64,000 bases of DNA from Ciona intestinalis (Eukaryota; Chordata; Ascidiacea; Phlebobranchia; Cionidae): positions 1,414,677 to 1,478,676 of the forward strand of contig NC_020172.2 of NCBI RefSeq assembly GCF_000224145.3, written 5' to 3'. Each line of letters opens with the position of its first letter. Position 1 is the stretch's first letter. This document shows positions 13,901-23,844 of this stretch, in pieces. The notes under the pieces are model-generated. The model was not told the DNA's origin. It worked only from the letters and a program-made list of their open reading frames with translations, and made no database searches. A program made the translations under genes and the position numbers.

Positions 13901-16900
13901 TTTTTTACAGTGCTGTTTATATTGAGTAGTTATGTGATTATTTGCTAAAACATGAAATTCGCATAAAACTTGTTTCTTCACAGCTACATATTACATCCAG
14001 TATTATGCACAAGGTATGTGGGTGAAACTGGGAGATTGTTTGTACGTTAGAAACTCTGGGGTGTAAACCAAAGGTAAGGTACAATTCCGCTTAAATATTC
14101 TCTTGAAGTTTTTTTTTAAATTTTAGCGAAACAAAAAATTCAAAATAAATTTATTTTTAAAATTCAGGTTAAACCTTTAGCTTTAAGTTTTTTTGCGAAT
14201 TTTTTAAGCAAAAACTAAAAAAAAAATATTTTTAAAAATCAGGTTAAACCTTTAGCTTTATGCCATACCAATGTCAAAATGTTTTGCTAGTTTTTTATGT
14301 GTTTGGTAAGACCACAATATTTGGTTTGACTTTTTAACTTTTTAGATATTGTTTATAGATAGCGCGGGTTGAGCGCTTATGGACAGATATGAACGGAAAT
14401 GTTTGGTTTCACGGTCCATGGTTTGTAAGACCGGAATCTACTGAACATGAACCAACACGAATGTTTTTCAAGTAAGTACCATATGTGTGTGTTACTTTGA
14501 TATGAATATTTAATATTTTGATTTGGAAATACTTATTTAATTAAATGTTTTTTGAAACTGGTTGTGGGTGAAGGGTTTTTAGGCTTTTTGTTTTAGTTTT
14601 ATAAAAAACTGTTCACATCTGATTGTTAGTTACTATGTTCTAGGTTGTTTTATTTACTTGTGAGTTGTATAGCGCAGTATGGGCAAGGCAAAAGGTTTGA
14701 TATAATAATATTAATACCTTTTATTTGTCTCTTCGATTACGGTAGTGAAGATTTCGAAATATTTTAAACGAAAGACGGGATATTGCGACAAAACAACAGT
14801 TGTTAAAACACGCTTAGGGTTAAAAACATATTTACATTTAATTGGAAGAAAATAAGAGTGGTCGCTACACGTGTATGTACAGGTTTTATCACCCCCTAAG
14901 AATAATTTGCTAAAAAGACCTGTATTCTGTATTCACACTTGTTTGATATTATTTCCATTATATTTTCTTAATTTTTCAATACTGTATTTTGATTTCTTTT
15001 AATTTTTTATTCAGTTTTTAGTAACACATTACTAATTGTTTTTTTTTTGTTTTTTTCCAGAAATGAGTTATTTCTCAGTTCAATAGAAGACACTGTCCTG
15101 ATGTCGGATGTAACAGGAAAGTGTATGGTGTTATGTGGACGTGATTATACTGCATGTAGACCAACTGAAATGCCGGAAGAAGATGTCTATGTCTACGAAT
15201 CCAAATATTTTGATAAAATTATCAAAAAAATAAAAGGGATAAAGAGATACATGCCAACACATAAGGTAGGGACAACCAACATTATGCTTAACTAGGTATA
15301 ACTAGATTACAGTAATAAAAATTGTATAGTAGAGTGGGGGAAGATGGGGCACCTTTTCCTTCTATTTTCTCCTCACATTTGGTAGTAAGCAAAAAATTTT
15401 AAAACCGTATCCTGAGGACTTCCATAGACCATTGTTATTATTTGAAACACGATTCGGATATTTGGATATAATGTGCTAAAGATATCCCATCTTCCCCCAC
15501 CCTGCTATATAACAATATTAGCATCTATGTGTTTATTTATTATAGCAAGTTAGGTTAGGCTTACATACAGCCATGCCAGTGTCCATGCTAACTTGATTAT
15601 TAGTGTGTCCTCAGTCGATAAGTAATATAATAGTTTTATGTTAGCAGTTTAAAAAAGCATAGATATAATTTTTAGTGTTTGGTCATTTAATTATTTTAAT
15701 GTTAACCTTCTAAATTATAAATACCGAACTTTTATTTCAAAAACAGAGAAAGAAGTTTTATTTAGAATGGGATTCATGTACAGTAAGTAACACAGTTTAT
15801 CTAAGCAAAGCATCAAGTATATGTTGAGTGAATATCAGTATAGTATTAGCCAGGTTAATAACTTCCACAGGCCTATATTCCAGGTTCTAAAGGACCCCAT
15901 ATAGAATTAATTAGAAAGGAATTGGAAACCATTTTTTTCCAAGGCAGTACCAATATGTTAAATGATGAATATCATATACAAACAATGCTACCAACTTATG
16001 CCGTAGATGAATGAATGTAACTTACTTCATTCTCGCGAGGTCAGAAAACGACAGGTGTTATAACACAGGTGTTCTGTTTCATGCACCTTGTGCCAGCTTA
16101 CGAGTTACCAAGTATGTTNNNNNNNNNNNNNNNNNNNNNNNNNNNNNNNNNNNNNNNNNNNNNNNNNNNNNNNNNNNNNNNNNNNNNNNNNNNNNNNNNN
16201 NNNNNNNNNNNNNNNNNNNNNNNNNNNNNNNNNNNNNNNNNNNGTNTAGTGAAAACTGGAAAGTAATTTACTCCATTTTGTTAAAGAATGATCCAACTCT
16301 GACTTAAATCCCAGATATTATGCTTTGTTGTAAGACATCACCCTATAAAATGAATGATTCTATTGTATATTGGATCAACAAATATGTGTTTAACTCTGTA
16401 ATGAAGCATTAAGTATAACCCATATACTCAGGAACCAGCATTAGAAGTTGGAAGTTCGTGGCCAACTGATGTTATTGATAAAGAGCGAGAAAATATCAAA
16501 ACTGAGATACAGAACCCACATAGTGAAGGTTTTTTACTTAAACTAATTTATCTTTTCAGCAATTAAAAGTTATAAGTTCATAGAATTTATTAATAATGTT
16601 TTTTTTTCTTTTTTTGAAAAAACTGTAAAGAGATAGACACTAAAATTTACACAAAATAATAAAATTTTCAGTGGCCATTTTTTACAGTGCTGTTTATATT
16701 GAGTAGTTATGTGATTATTTGCTAAAACATGAAATTCGCATAAAACTTGTTTCTTCACAGCTACATATTACATCCAGTATTATGCACAAGGTATGTGGGT
16801 GAAACTGGGAGATTGTTTGTACGTTAGAAACTCTGGGGGTAAACCAAAGGTAAGGTACAATTCCGCTTAAATATTCTCTTGAAGTTTTTTTTTAAATTTT

Positions 16901-19900
16901 AGCGAAACAAAAAATTCAAAATAAATTTATTTTTAAAATTCAGGTTAAACCTTTAGCTTTAAGTTTTTTTGCGAATTTTTTAAGCAAAAACTAAAAAAAA
17001 AATATTTCTAAAAATCAGGTTAAACCTTTAGCTTTATGCCATACCAATGTCAAAATGTTTTGCTAGTTTTTTATGTGTTTGGTAAGACCACAATATTTGG
17101 TTTGACTTTTTAACTTTTTAGATATTGTTTATAGATAGCGCGGGTTGAGCGCTTATGGACAGATATGAACGGAAATGTTTGGTTTCACGGTCCATGGTTT
17201 GTAAGACCGGAATCTACTGAACATGAACCAACACGAATGTTTTTCAAGTAAGTACCATATGTGTGTGTTACTTTGATATGAATATTTAATATTTTGATTT
17301 GGAAATACTTATTTAATTAAATGTTTTTTGAAACTGGTTGTGGGTGAAGGGTTTTTAGGCTTTTTGTTTTAGTTTTATAAAAAACTGTTCACATCTGATT
17401 GTTAGTTACTATGTTCTAGGTTGTTTTATTTACTTGTGAGTTGTATAGCGCAGTATGGGCAAGGCAAAAGGTTTGATATAATAATATTAATACCTTTTAT
17501 TTGTCTCTTCGATTACGGTAGTGAAGATTTCGAAATATTTTAAACGAAAGACGGGATATTGCGACAAAACAACAGTTGTTAAAACACGCTTAGGGTTAAA
17601 AACATATTTATATTTAATTGGAAGAAAATAAGAGTGGTCGCTACACGTGTATGTACAGGTTTTATCACCTCCTAAGAATAATTTGGTAAAAAACCTGTAT
17701 TCTGTATTCACACTTGTTTACTACTATTTCTATTTTATTTTCTTGATTTTTTGATAATGTATTTTGGTTTTATGTCTCTCTAATACTTCAGTTTATAATA
17801 ACCTTGATTATACTTTACTAAGTTTTAATTTTTTTTTCAGAAATGAGTTATTTCTTAGTTCAATAGAAGACACTGTCCTGATGTCGGATGTAACAGGAAA
17901 GTGTATGGTGTTATGTGGACGTGATTATACTGCTTGTAGACCAACTGAAATGCCGGAAGAAGATGTCTATGTCTACGAATCCAAATATTTTGATAAAATT
18001 ATCAAAAAAATAAAAGGGATAAAGAGATACATGCCAACACATAAGGTAGGGACAACAAACATTATGCTTAACTAGGTATAACTAGATTACAGTAATAAAA
18101 ATTGTATAGTAGAGTGGGGGAAGATGGGGCACCTTTTCCTTCTATTTCCTCGTCACATTTGGTAGTAAGCAAAAAATTTTAAAACCGTATCCTGAGGACT
18201 TCCATAGACCATTGTTATTATTTGAAACACGATTCGGATATTTGGATATAATGTGCTAAAGATATCCCATCTTCCCCCACCCTGCTATATAACAATATTA
18301 GCATTTAGCATATATGTTTTATTTAATATAACTTAGGTTAGGCTTACATACAGCCATACTAGTGTCCATGCTAACTTGATTATTAGTATCGTTTTATGTT
18401 AGCAGTTTAAAAAAGCATAGATACAATTTTTAGTGTTTAATTATTTTAATGTTAACCTTCTACATTATAAATACCAGCTTTTATTTCAAAAACAGAGAAA
18501 GAAGTTTTATTTAGAATGGGATTCATGTACAGTAAGTAACACAGTTTATCTAGCAAAGCATCAAGTATATGTTGAGTGAATATCAGTATAGTACTAGCCA
18601 GGTTAATAACTTCCACAGGCCTATATTCCAGGTTCTAAAGGACCCCATATAGAATTAGTTAGAAAGGAATTGGAATTCATTTTTTTCCAAGGCAGTACCA
18701 ATATGTTAAATGATGAATATCATAGACAAACAATGCTACCAACTTATGCCGTAGATGAATGAATGTAACTTACTTTATTCTCGCGTGGTCAGAAAACGAC
18801 AGGTGTTATAACACAGGTGTTCTGTTTCATGCACCTTGTGCCAGCTTACGAGTTACCAAGTATGTTACTTTGTAGGTATTTATTTATTCTTTTTTTTTGT
18901 ATGTGTTGCTGATAATTTGGGCAACCCATTAGTGACCACTGGGTTGGAGCAACTATCAATTGCCATTAAGCAAATGCGGATCAGTGTCTTACAGTTTTCC
19001 ACCAAAGTATATGCATTGTACAGTTACCACATCCTATATCACAGGTTGTAGATGATGAGTACTACTACTTCAAGAAACCGTTCACACCAGAGAACGTGTT
19101 GTCGCCTTCCCTTGTACAACTTGTACAAGAAGACATGAAACAACGTGAGCAAATCGCAAAGCAACAAAAAGAACAGAAGTTTGCAGTTAATGAGGTGATT
19201 TAAAATTCACTAATGCTAAGTTTATTGACTGTGTGTTTATATAAAAAGCTAGCTGCTTATATGTATTTAGTGAGTAGTAAATTATGCCGTGATTTAATTA
19301 CAGGTAAAAAGTTAGCAAACCTATTACTGGTTTATAACAAGCATGAGTGAAAATTTGTTTATATTTTTTTGACAGAAATCATAAAAAATGTATTAATGAC
19401 TACATTAGATTGACCATGTTTGTACCCAATTGTAACCAAAAGGCTTGCCTAGCCAATACTAGGTTCCGTTACATAAACCAGCAAATACACTCATGCTAAG
19501 TTGTACTTGCTGTGTGGATATTAGCTTAGTGCTTTTAATTCAGTTCATTCAATTATACTCCAATTTTTTTTTTACTATGTATACTTATTAACTGTCATTT
19601 GCGGCTTACTGCTTCTACAACAAACACTCTCAAAGTTTTTTTTTTTTTTAATTTTAAATGAACATCTGTAAATTTGTTCACTAGTATTAACAAAATTCAT
19701 ATTCATAGAAAAATACTGTATAAAAAAAATACATTACAACCATTGACAATGTATTTAATTATGTATACCCTGCTTTTCCAGCCAATACCAGGTTCTGGTT
19801 ACGTAAACCAACCACCCAGCCAACCATACCACCAACAAGCTGTGTATGGCCAACCACAGATGATGGTTCAACCTGCGTACCATACATACCCACAACAGTT

Positions 19901-22900
19901 CGCTCAGGGCGCCATAGATGGTGCGGCAAGACCTTATCTTCAACAACAGCAGTATCAAGGCTACCCCTCACCCCATCCAGGGGTTGCTAACTACCAAAAT
20001 TCACCACACATGGTGTATTCATCATCCCCACATCCTGCTATGATCACCCCTAACCCTGGAGTGCAGGTAAATGGTTTAGATAGAAAATAGAAAAACAGTT
20101 TAAAATAGGTTACAATATTTTGTGTTACTTGTTTATGTGATACAATGAATAAACCATAGCCTTAACATTGGGCTAGAGTGGCATCATGTGTTTAAGCAGC
20201 CCAATTTTAGGCCTAACATAGATTAACCCTGTTATAAGGTGTCCATACACACAAGCAGAGCCAAAATATACTACATTTTCCACATTAATCAATTAGGTCC
20301 CCTATGTTTGTTGCCTATGACTGTATTTGCATTTTGTCCATGTAACTTCAGATTTTGCCAAAGTTGAAAAAAAAATGTGAAACACTGAACCACACAATGC
20401 ACAGTGCAATCTCTATTTACCTAGTATAATAATTCAAGCCTGTTTGATTTAAAATAATTCATTGGTTTTTAGGATTTACATTAGTTTGCTGTATAATATT
20501 ATGTCGTATATCAAAAAAAAAAAGATTTTAAAACAAGCATATTGGTTTAAAATGTTTTGTAATATCTTTTCTTATATATTAAAAGTATATACTTATATAT
20601 ATTATAAACAAAAAAAGTTAAATTAATAAATTAGAAACTAAAACCACCTCATGCAGTCTCCAGACAGCAGCAGGCCATCATCGGTTCGACCTGAATCTGT
20701 AGCCACCCCCCCACCTAAGAAGAAGGGTAGGGGAGGCCACTCAACAGGTTACATATTATTTGCAAGTCATTGTCATCCTAAAGTGAGAGCCGACAACCCT
20801 GATCTTCCATTTGGAGACATCAGTAAATTGGTGAGTGTTGTTTGGAATGTGAAGTCTGCTTAGTATATGTACAGTGTTGTTTCTGCCTGCACTAACGGAA
20901 ATTTACAATGTACAAATTTTAAAATATATATTAACCTTTTGTTATTGCGTTAATGTAATTGCAATGAAGTAAAAAGTAATGTGTTTTACCAATGAGCCAT
21001 TTCTTATACTGTATTATTTCCTAGCAAAAACAGCACATGAATAGTTTATGTTAATTGCCTCATTAGTTTTCCAGCCATTTAAAGTGACTTTTCCAATGTG
21101 TTCGTGAATTTTAGAAACAGTTAGTAATCAAAACTGGGTGTTGACAACAAAATAAACTAAAAATTGCAGTTTTCTTCTTGACAATGCAGTGTACTTTGAT
21201 GTAAATACCAATTGCCATCACTATTACTGGTATTTGGGTATTTCTTGATCAGTAGTTCTGTTTTTGTTTGGCTGACGTTCCAGTGTTTCCAGTTTTATTT
21301 CACTTTTACATCTTCCAATAAAGGTTGGTGAGGAATGGAGGAATTTGGATGAAGACGAGAAACACGAGTATGAGGAGAGAGCTCGGGAGAAGACAGCTCG
21401 TGCGGAGGCAGAGGGAAGACTTACTGGTAGGAAGAAGAAAAAGAAGAAAGATGATGAAGTGGTTACACCAACAACCACCATTCCACCAGGTGATTATTAA
21501 TCTTGGATGACTAAATAAATCTAATGCTTTATTCTTGTGTGGTGGGGCAACGACAGTCGTTGTAACACAGATGGTCTGTTTCGTAATCCTCCTGCTCCTG
21601 CTTAGAGTTATCATATATGTATTTTTGTGGGTGGCATTTTTTAATGAAATGGGTGACAAATTAGATTTGTTTTTTAAATATGGCTGGCAATTTAAAAACA
21701 ACCACTAAGAAGAAGCAGTTGTCGTTCAGTGTTTTGATCAAAGACAGGTTCTCCCATAATGGTAGCAACGTCCTGCAGGGCAACTATATGAGGCATGCAC
21801 ACCAACCACTAAATACATTTGGACGTCCTACCAAAATTTCTTCCTGGACGTCCTACCAAAATTTTCCAAAATCCTAAGAACTACTGATGTACTATTCTAC
21901 CCCACGCACACTGCTCAAGTCTAAACCAAAATATGTTAAAACTTTTTTTCTACTAAAAGTCTACAGCAACTTAAACCTTCAACCCCACAGGACTACCTTA
22001 CCAGCAAACCCCACAGTACACACTCATACAACAACAACAACAACAGCGACCACAACTCAATGCAGATGGCACCCCACAACATGGTTACACCCCTGGTATG
22101 GCACCTTACACTCAAACACCAACCGGAATAGTTTATCCTCCACAGACAATTGGAACGGTAAGAACAACAACTAAACATGAAAATTTGAACTCCTTTTTCC
22201 CCCAAAAACTTCCCATATTTTAACACTTAACACATATTATACATGATAGGTAATTTTCAGAAGTAATGAATGGAACTTTTTGAGTCAGGGGGCAACGACA
22301 GTCGCTATAATACAAAGTTCTGTTTTATACAAATGTTGCCTGCTGACGAATTACCACATATTTTACTTTCTGCTCGATTGTTTTTTTACTATGTTTGGCA
22401 ATTTAAAAACGGTTAGTGACCACTGGGTTGAAGCAATGACTGTTAAATGTTTTTCCAAAGAACACACGCTCAAAACAGTGATCACTTTTACCCTAAATAA
22501 ACAAATACCCTACAATCTACAAAGGGTGCCCGTACCGCAGTGCAACACTGTCAGACAATCAGAATATCCACATTTTAAATCCACAGGTACCACAACCACC
22601 ACCAGCAAGTATAGCAGAACGTCACCGTGTTAAAAGAGGGCCCCTATTTCTTCAGCCACCACCAAAAGCTCAGCGTGTGATGCATTCAGAGGCTTATCTA
22701 AGATACATAGAAGGTGAATTGCTAATATATTTGCACTACTTGTTTTTTTTTATGTTAATTTTTTGCTTTTTTTTAGAATATGCTGTTTTTTCTTTCATTG
22801 AAGTTTATTCTCTCATTTTCAGGATTAGAAAAAGGCAGCAAGACTCTGAGCAACTGGAATCGAACATTAAAAGTGAGAGAACGTGATGTCTTGCTTACCA

Positions 22901-23197
22901 AGGAAGAGGAAGAAAAGTAAGTAACGGCATATTTTGTATATTTGATCATATTTTCAACCTGGTAAATCCATATATGTTTTACTGGTAACGATTCCCAAAT
23001 CTGTAATTGGTTTTTAATTGATCTCTCCTCTGCTGTGTCTATTTTTTCGGAACTGTAATAACATTTGATTTGTTTGTAGACTACCAGTCCACTGGCTTGC
23101 AAACGGGAAGGCTAGATATGAGACAACCAAGTCAGCTCTGTGGGCATTACGTGATTTAATGCTGAAGGATGCGTTTGCCATCAAGAATAGTTTCTAG
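1591..23197 (+). CDS. PBRM1: polybromo-1 (BAF180), PBAF chromatin-remodelling subunit; 5' partial
   Basis: PBRM1 reads acetylated histones for the PBAF (SWI/SNF) remodeller in the nucleus. Exons, all GT-AG and in frame: 1591-1704, 2198-2353, 2886-2995, 3346-3406, 3869-3931, 4332-4502, 4757-4900, 5267-5323, 5413-5466, 5626-5716, 6438-6640, 7130-7252, 7987-8163, 8725-8841, 9374-9501, 9799-9881, 10513-10661, 11017-11157, 11538-11630, 12156-12341, 12541-12640, 13065-13231, then BAH2 exons (copy 2: 16432-16528, 16761-16849, 17135-17247, 17841-18045), 19045-19194, 19782-20066, 20657-20830, 21324-21489, 21991-22157, 22587-22713, 22823-22916, 23080-23197. They sum to 4473 nt, 1490 residues plus TAG. 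Order is bromodomains 2-6, BAH1, BAH2, HMG box and C-terminal PBAF region, as in human PBRM1 of about 1,690 residues. Bromodomain 1 and the start codon lie outside the window. Confidence 0.95.
4332..5466 (+). CDS. PBRM1: PBRM1 bromodomain 3 and acidic linker
   Basis: Exons 4332-4502 and 4757-4900 encode bromodomain 3 (window residues 169-273), with [14 protein letters not shown] and the conserved Asn in MKFNVANS. Exons 5267-5323 and 5413-5466 encode a Glu/Asp/Ser-rich linker ([11 protein letters not shown]) ahead of the basic KRKRRRKR stretch that opens the next block. The 4901-5266 intron holds two degenerate direct repeats of about 130 bp (around 4935-5040 and 5050-5200) that are G-rich on this strand. 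Confidence 0.9.
5626..7252 (+). CDS. PBRM1: PBRM1 bromodomain 4
   Basis: Exons 5626-5716, 6438-6640 and 7130-7252 encode window residues 311-449. Landmarks are the basic entry [10 protein letters not shown], the ZA-loop [16 protein letters not shown] and the binding Asn in [10 protein letters not shown] split Gly codon joins the first two exons (phase 1). The tail ends KELGPLSEQ, very close to the human KELGPL sequence after BD4. Confidence 0.93.
7987..9501 (+). CDS. PBRM1: PBRM1 bromodomain 5
   Basis: Exons 7987-8163, 8725-8841 and 9374-9501 cover window residues 450 to about 590. They show [20 protein letters not shown], the binding Asn in [15 protein letters not shown], and the post-BD5 helix [14 protein letters not shown] that is conserved in human PBRM1. 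Two copies of the local foldback MITE sit in the introns directly after donors 8164 and 8842. Confidence 0.92.
8172..8328. mobile_element. foldback MITE (local 190-bp family), copy in PBRM1 intron
   Basis: Starts TATAGTAGGGTGGGGGGATG and carries the family interior (GGTAGTAAACAAAGAACAT, TTTAAAACACGATC, TATTATGTGCTAAAGG), ending near CTCCACAGTACTA. A more degraded copy follows at about 8478-8612. Confidence 0.75.
8861..9052. mobile_element. foldback MITE (local 190-bp family)
   Basis: A near full-length copy. Left end TATAGTAGGATGGGGAAAGA, interior with GGTAGTAAACAGAGAACATA, right end CTTTCCCCACTCCACTATA. It inserts right after the bromodomain 5 exon ending at 8841. Confidence 0.85.
9799..11630 (+). 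CDS. PBRM1: PBRM1 bromodomain 6 and linker to BAH1
   Basis: Exons 9799-9881, 10513-10661, 11017-11157 and 11538-11630. Bromodomain 6 shows [19 protein letters not shown] and then NRTDSE at the place of the usual YNEPGS, so the acetyl-lysine-binding Asn is absent, as in human BD6. The strongly conserved [19 protein letters not shown] and [12 protein letters not shown] follow. The linker is Glu/Lys-rich. Splice phases 2-1-0-0 are consistent across these exons. Confidence 0.93.
10154..10282. mobile_element. hAT-like MITE in PBRM1 intron
   Basis: This is a foldback element with terminal inverted repeats CAGTGGCGCAGCCAG and CTGGCTGCACCACTG, around a core of C and T runs. It is flanked by GCTATAAT (10146-10153) and CCTATAAT (10283-10290), a 7/8 match to an 8-bp target duplication. 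The CAGTGG terminus and 8-bp duplication fit non-autonomous hAT elements. Confidence 0.75.
10839..10921. repeat. (TC)n microsatellite
   Basis: About 80 bp of nearly pure CT/TC dinucleotide with a few TATC and GCTC interruptions. It lies in the PBRM1 intron between the two bromodomain 6 exons. Confidence 0.95.
11711..11972. mobile_element. hAT-like MITE with perfect 8-bp target duplication
   Basis: The ends are CAGGGGTGCAACCT and AGGTTGCACACCCCTG, inverted copies with a 2-bp indel. The flanks are identical: CTGTAAAC at 11703-11710 and at 11973-11980. No transposase frame is seen in 262 bp, so it is non-autonomous. It sits in the intron before BAH1. Confidence 0.85.
12156..13231 (+). CDS. PBRM1: PBRM1 BAH domain 1
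   Basis: Exons 12156-12341, 12541-12640 and 13065-13231 encode window residues 746-896. BAH signatures are [55 protein letters not shown] and [11 protein letters not shown], then [13 protein letters not shown] domains mediate protein or nucleosome contacts. The domain order after BD6 matches vertebrate PBRM1. Confidence 0.93.
13471..16118 (+). repeat. PBRM1: duplicated BAH2 block, copy 1 (exons 13650-13746, 13984-14073, 14359-14471, 15061-15265)
   Basis: This block is nearly identical, introns included, to 16244-18863. It holds the same four exons. Exon 13984-14073 is 90 nt against 89 nt in copy 2: the bases after AACTCTGGGG read TGTAAACC here and GTAAACC there. The extra base makes a stop right after the NSGV codons, so copy 1 cannot encode BAH2 as written. 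Most exon differences are silent or single substitutions (for example GAAACA versus GAACCA at the first exon). The main divergence is the intron tail at about 14930-15060. The block ends at the N gap. Confidence 0.85.
15325..15510. mobile_element. foldback MITE (local 190-bp family), copy 1 of BAH2 block
   Basis: Ends TATAGTAGAGTGGGGGAAGA and CATCTTCCCCCACCCTGCTA. The same insertion is present at the matching place in the second block (18105-18290), so it predates the duplication or haplotype split. Confidence 0.85.
16119..16243. other. assembly gap (run of N)
   Basis: This is a run of 125 N, with one more N at 16246. It sits exactly at the junction of the two near-identical PBRM1 blocks and interrupts a minus-strand SINE copy that begins near 16010 and is intact in the other block at 18753. 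The placement suggests that a scaffold join, not biology, created the junction. Confidence 0.95.
16432..18045 (+). CDS. PBRM1: PBRM1 BAH domain 2, intact copy
   Basis: Exons 16432-16528, 16761-16849, 17135-17247 and 17841-18045 encode window residues 897-1064 with an open frame. BAH2 landmarks are [36 protein letters not shown], the invariant [48 protein letters not shown] and [10 protein letters not shown]. All four exon phases chain with BAH1 upstream and the 19045 exon downstream, so this is the copy that belongs in the gene model. Confidence 0.92.
18105..18290. mobile_element. foldback MITE (local 190-bp family), copy 2 of BAH2 block
   Basis: Sequence and position correspond to 15325-15510 in the other BAH2 block, with only a few base differences (for example TCCTCGTCACA versus TCTCCTCACA). 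Confidence 0.85.
18753..18970 (-). mobile_element. SINE fragment (3' body), minus strand
   Basis: Read on the minus strand this matches the 3' two-thirds of the full SINE at 58884-59193: GTTGCTCCAACCCAGTGGTC, the A/T-rich middle, GTAACTCGTAAGCTGG, then CATTCATTC at the end. The A and B boxes are missing. A further copy at 16010-16118 is cut by the N gap. Confidence 0.75.
19045..20066 (+). CDS. PBRM1: PBRM1 post-BAH2 helix and Pro/Gln-rich linker
   Basis: Exon 19045-19194 (50 residues) begins [12 protein letters not shown], which matches the human sequence after BAH2, and continues as a charged helix rich in Gln and Lys. Exon 19782-20066 (95 residues) is Pro/Gln/Tyr/His-rich and low-complexity, with no known fold. 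The intron 19195-19781 has poly-A/T runs and no other feature. Confidence 0.88.
20657..21489 (+). CDS. PBRM1: PBRM1 HMG box
   Basis: Exons 20657-20830 and 21324-21489. After a Ser/Pro stretch and PPKKKGRGG, the HMG box reads [38 protein letters not shown] and [13 protein letters not shown]. It is followed by a lysine tract KKKKKK, a likely nuclear-localisation element. The HMG box binds DNA. Human PBRM1 has the same box (SGYILFSSEMR) after BAH2. Confidence 0.93.
21991..23197 (+). CDS. PBRM1: PBRM1 C-terminal region and stop
   Basis: Exons 21991-22157, 22587-22713, 22823-22916 and 23080-23197. The first is Gln/Pro/Thr-rich. The rest holds the conserved C-terminal motif [20 protein letters not shown], then [26 protein letters not shown] and [14 protein letters not shown], ending KNSF and TAG at 23195-23197. 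Human PBRM1 ends with the same series. The introns hold degraded minus-strand SINE pieces (about 21510-21800 and 22283-22445). Confidence 0.92.
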
Positions 23198-23844
23198 ATG
23201 TGTGTAAAAGACATATTTACACGGAGCAAAAAAACTTCAGCTTTGCAAATAATGTAAAATATGAATTGAAACTTCTTAATAGTTGCATGTGTCCTGTTGT
23301 GTTAGTACACTTCCCGATAAAATATAGGACATTTTGTATCCGACATACTGTCTTTTACATGGCCGGAACATTTTGTCTCAAACCTTTCATAAATACCTGT
23401 AACATAAAGCTAACACAATTGTTATTTTTGTTTTGTGTCGTGTTATGTTAGTACACATCCTGGTAAAACTTCCGTGGTGATACCATGGCGGCAGGCACCT
23501 TGAAATCTGCGCACCGAAAAACGCAAACAAGCACAAAAGTCCCCTCATACTGCGGGGTGAGCACGAAACAACTGAAAACACGACAGAAATCAACTAGGTT
23601 TGTGGGTCTACTACTTGGCTACAGCACCACACTATTATTGCAGGGAGCACCGCCGCATGGCGTGGAACATACGTATATAGGGTCACTTGAACGGCATTTT
23701 GGGAAGCACCCTTGTGAACTGTGTTGGCTTCGAATTTTTAGGGTAATGTGTTCGCTAACTGGGATTGCGCGGTCGGGTCTTGGATAAATTCCGGCTACTA
23801 TGTACGCGACATTGTCCCGAAGGGAAAACGATTGTCTAAAATGT
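23198..23844. other. convergent 3' ends of PBRM1 and FoxP
   Basis: The stop codons of the two genes are 647 bp apart, so both 3' UTRs must share or overlap this interval. I find no perfect AATAAA on either strand. The nearest variant on the + strand is GATAAA at about 23316. A short direct repeat built on TGTTAGTACAC occurs near 23299 and 23446. Confidence 0.6.

Noticed and set aside
16011..16307. Open frames spanning the N gap on both strands
   Set aside because: They are open only because N codons are untranslatable; the flanks are SINE and intron sequence.
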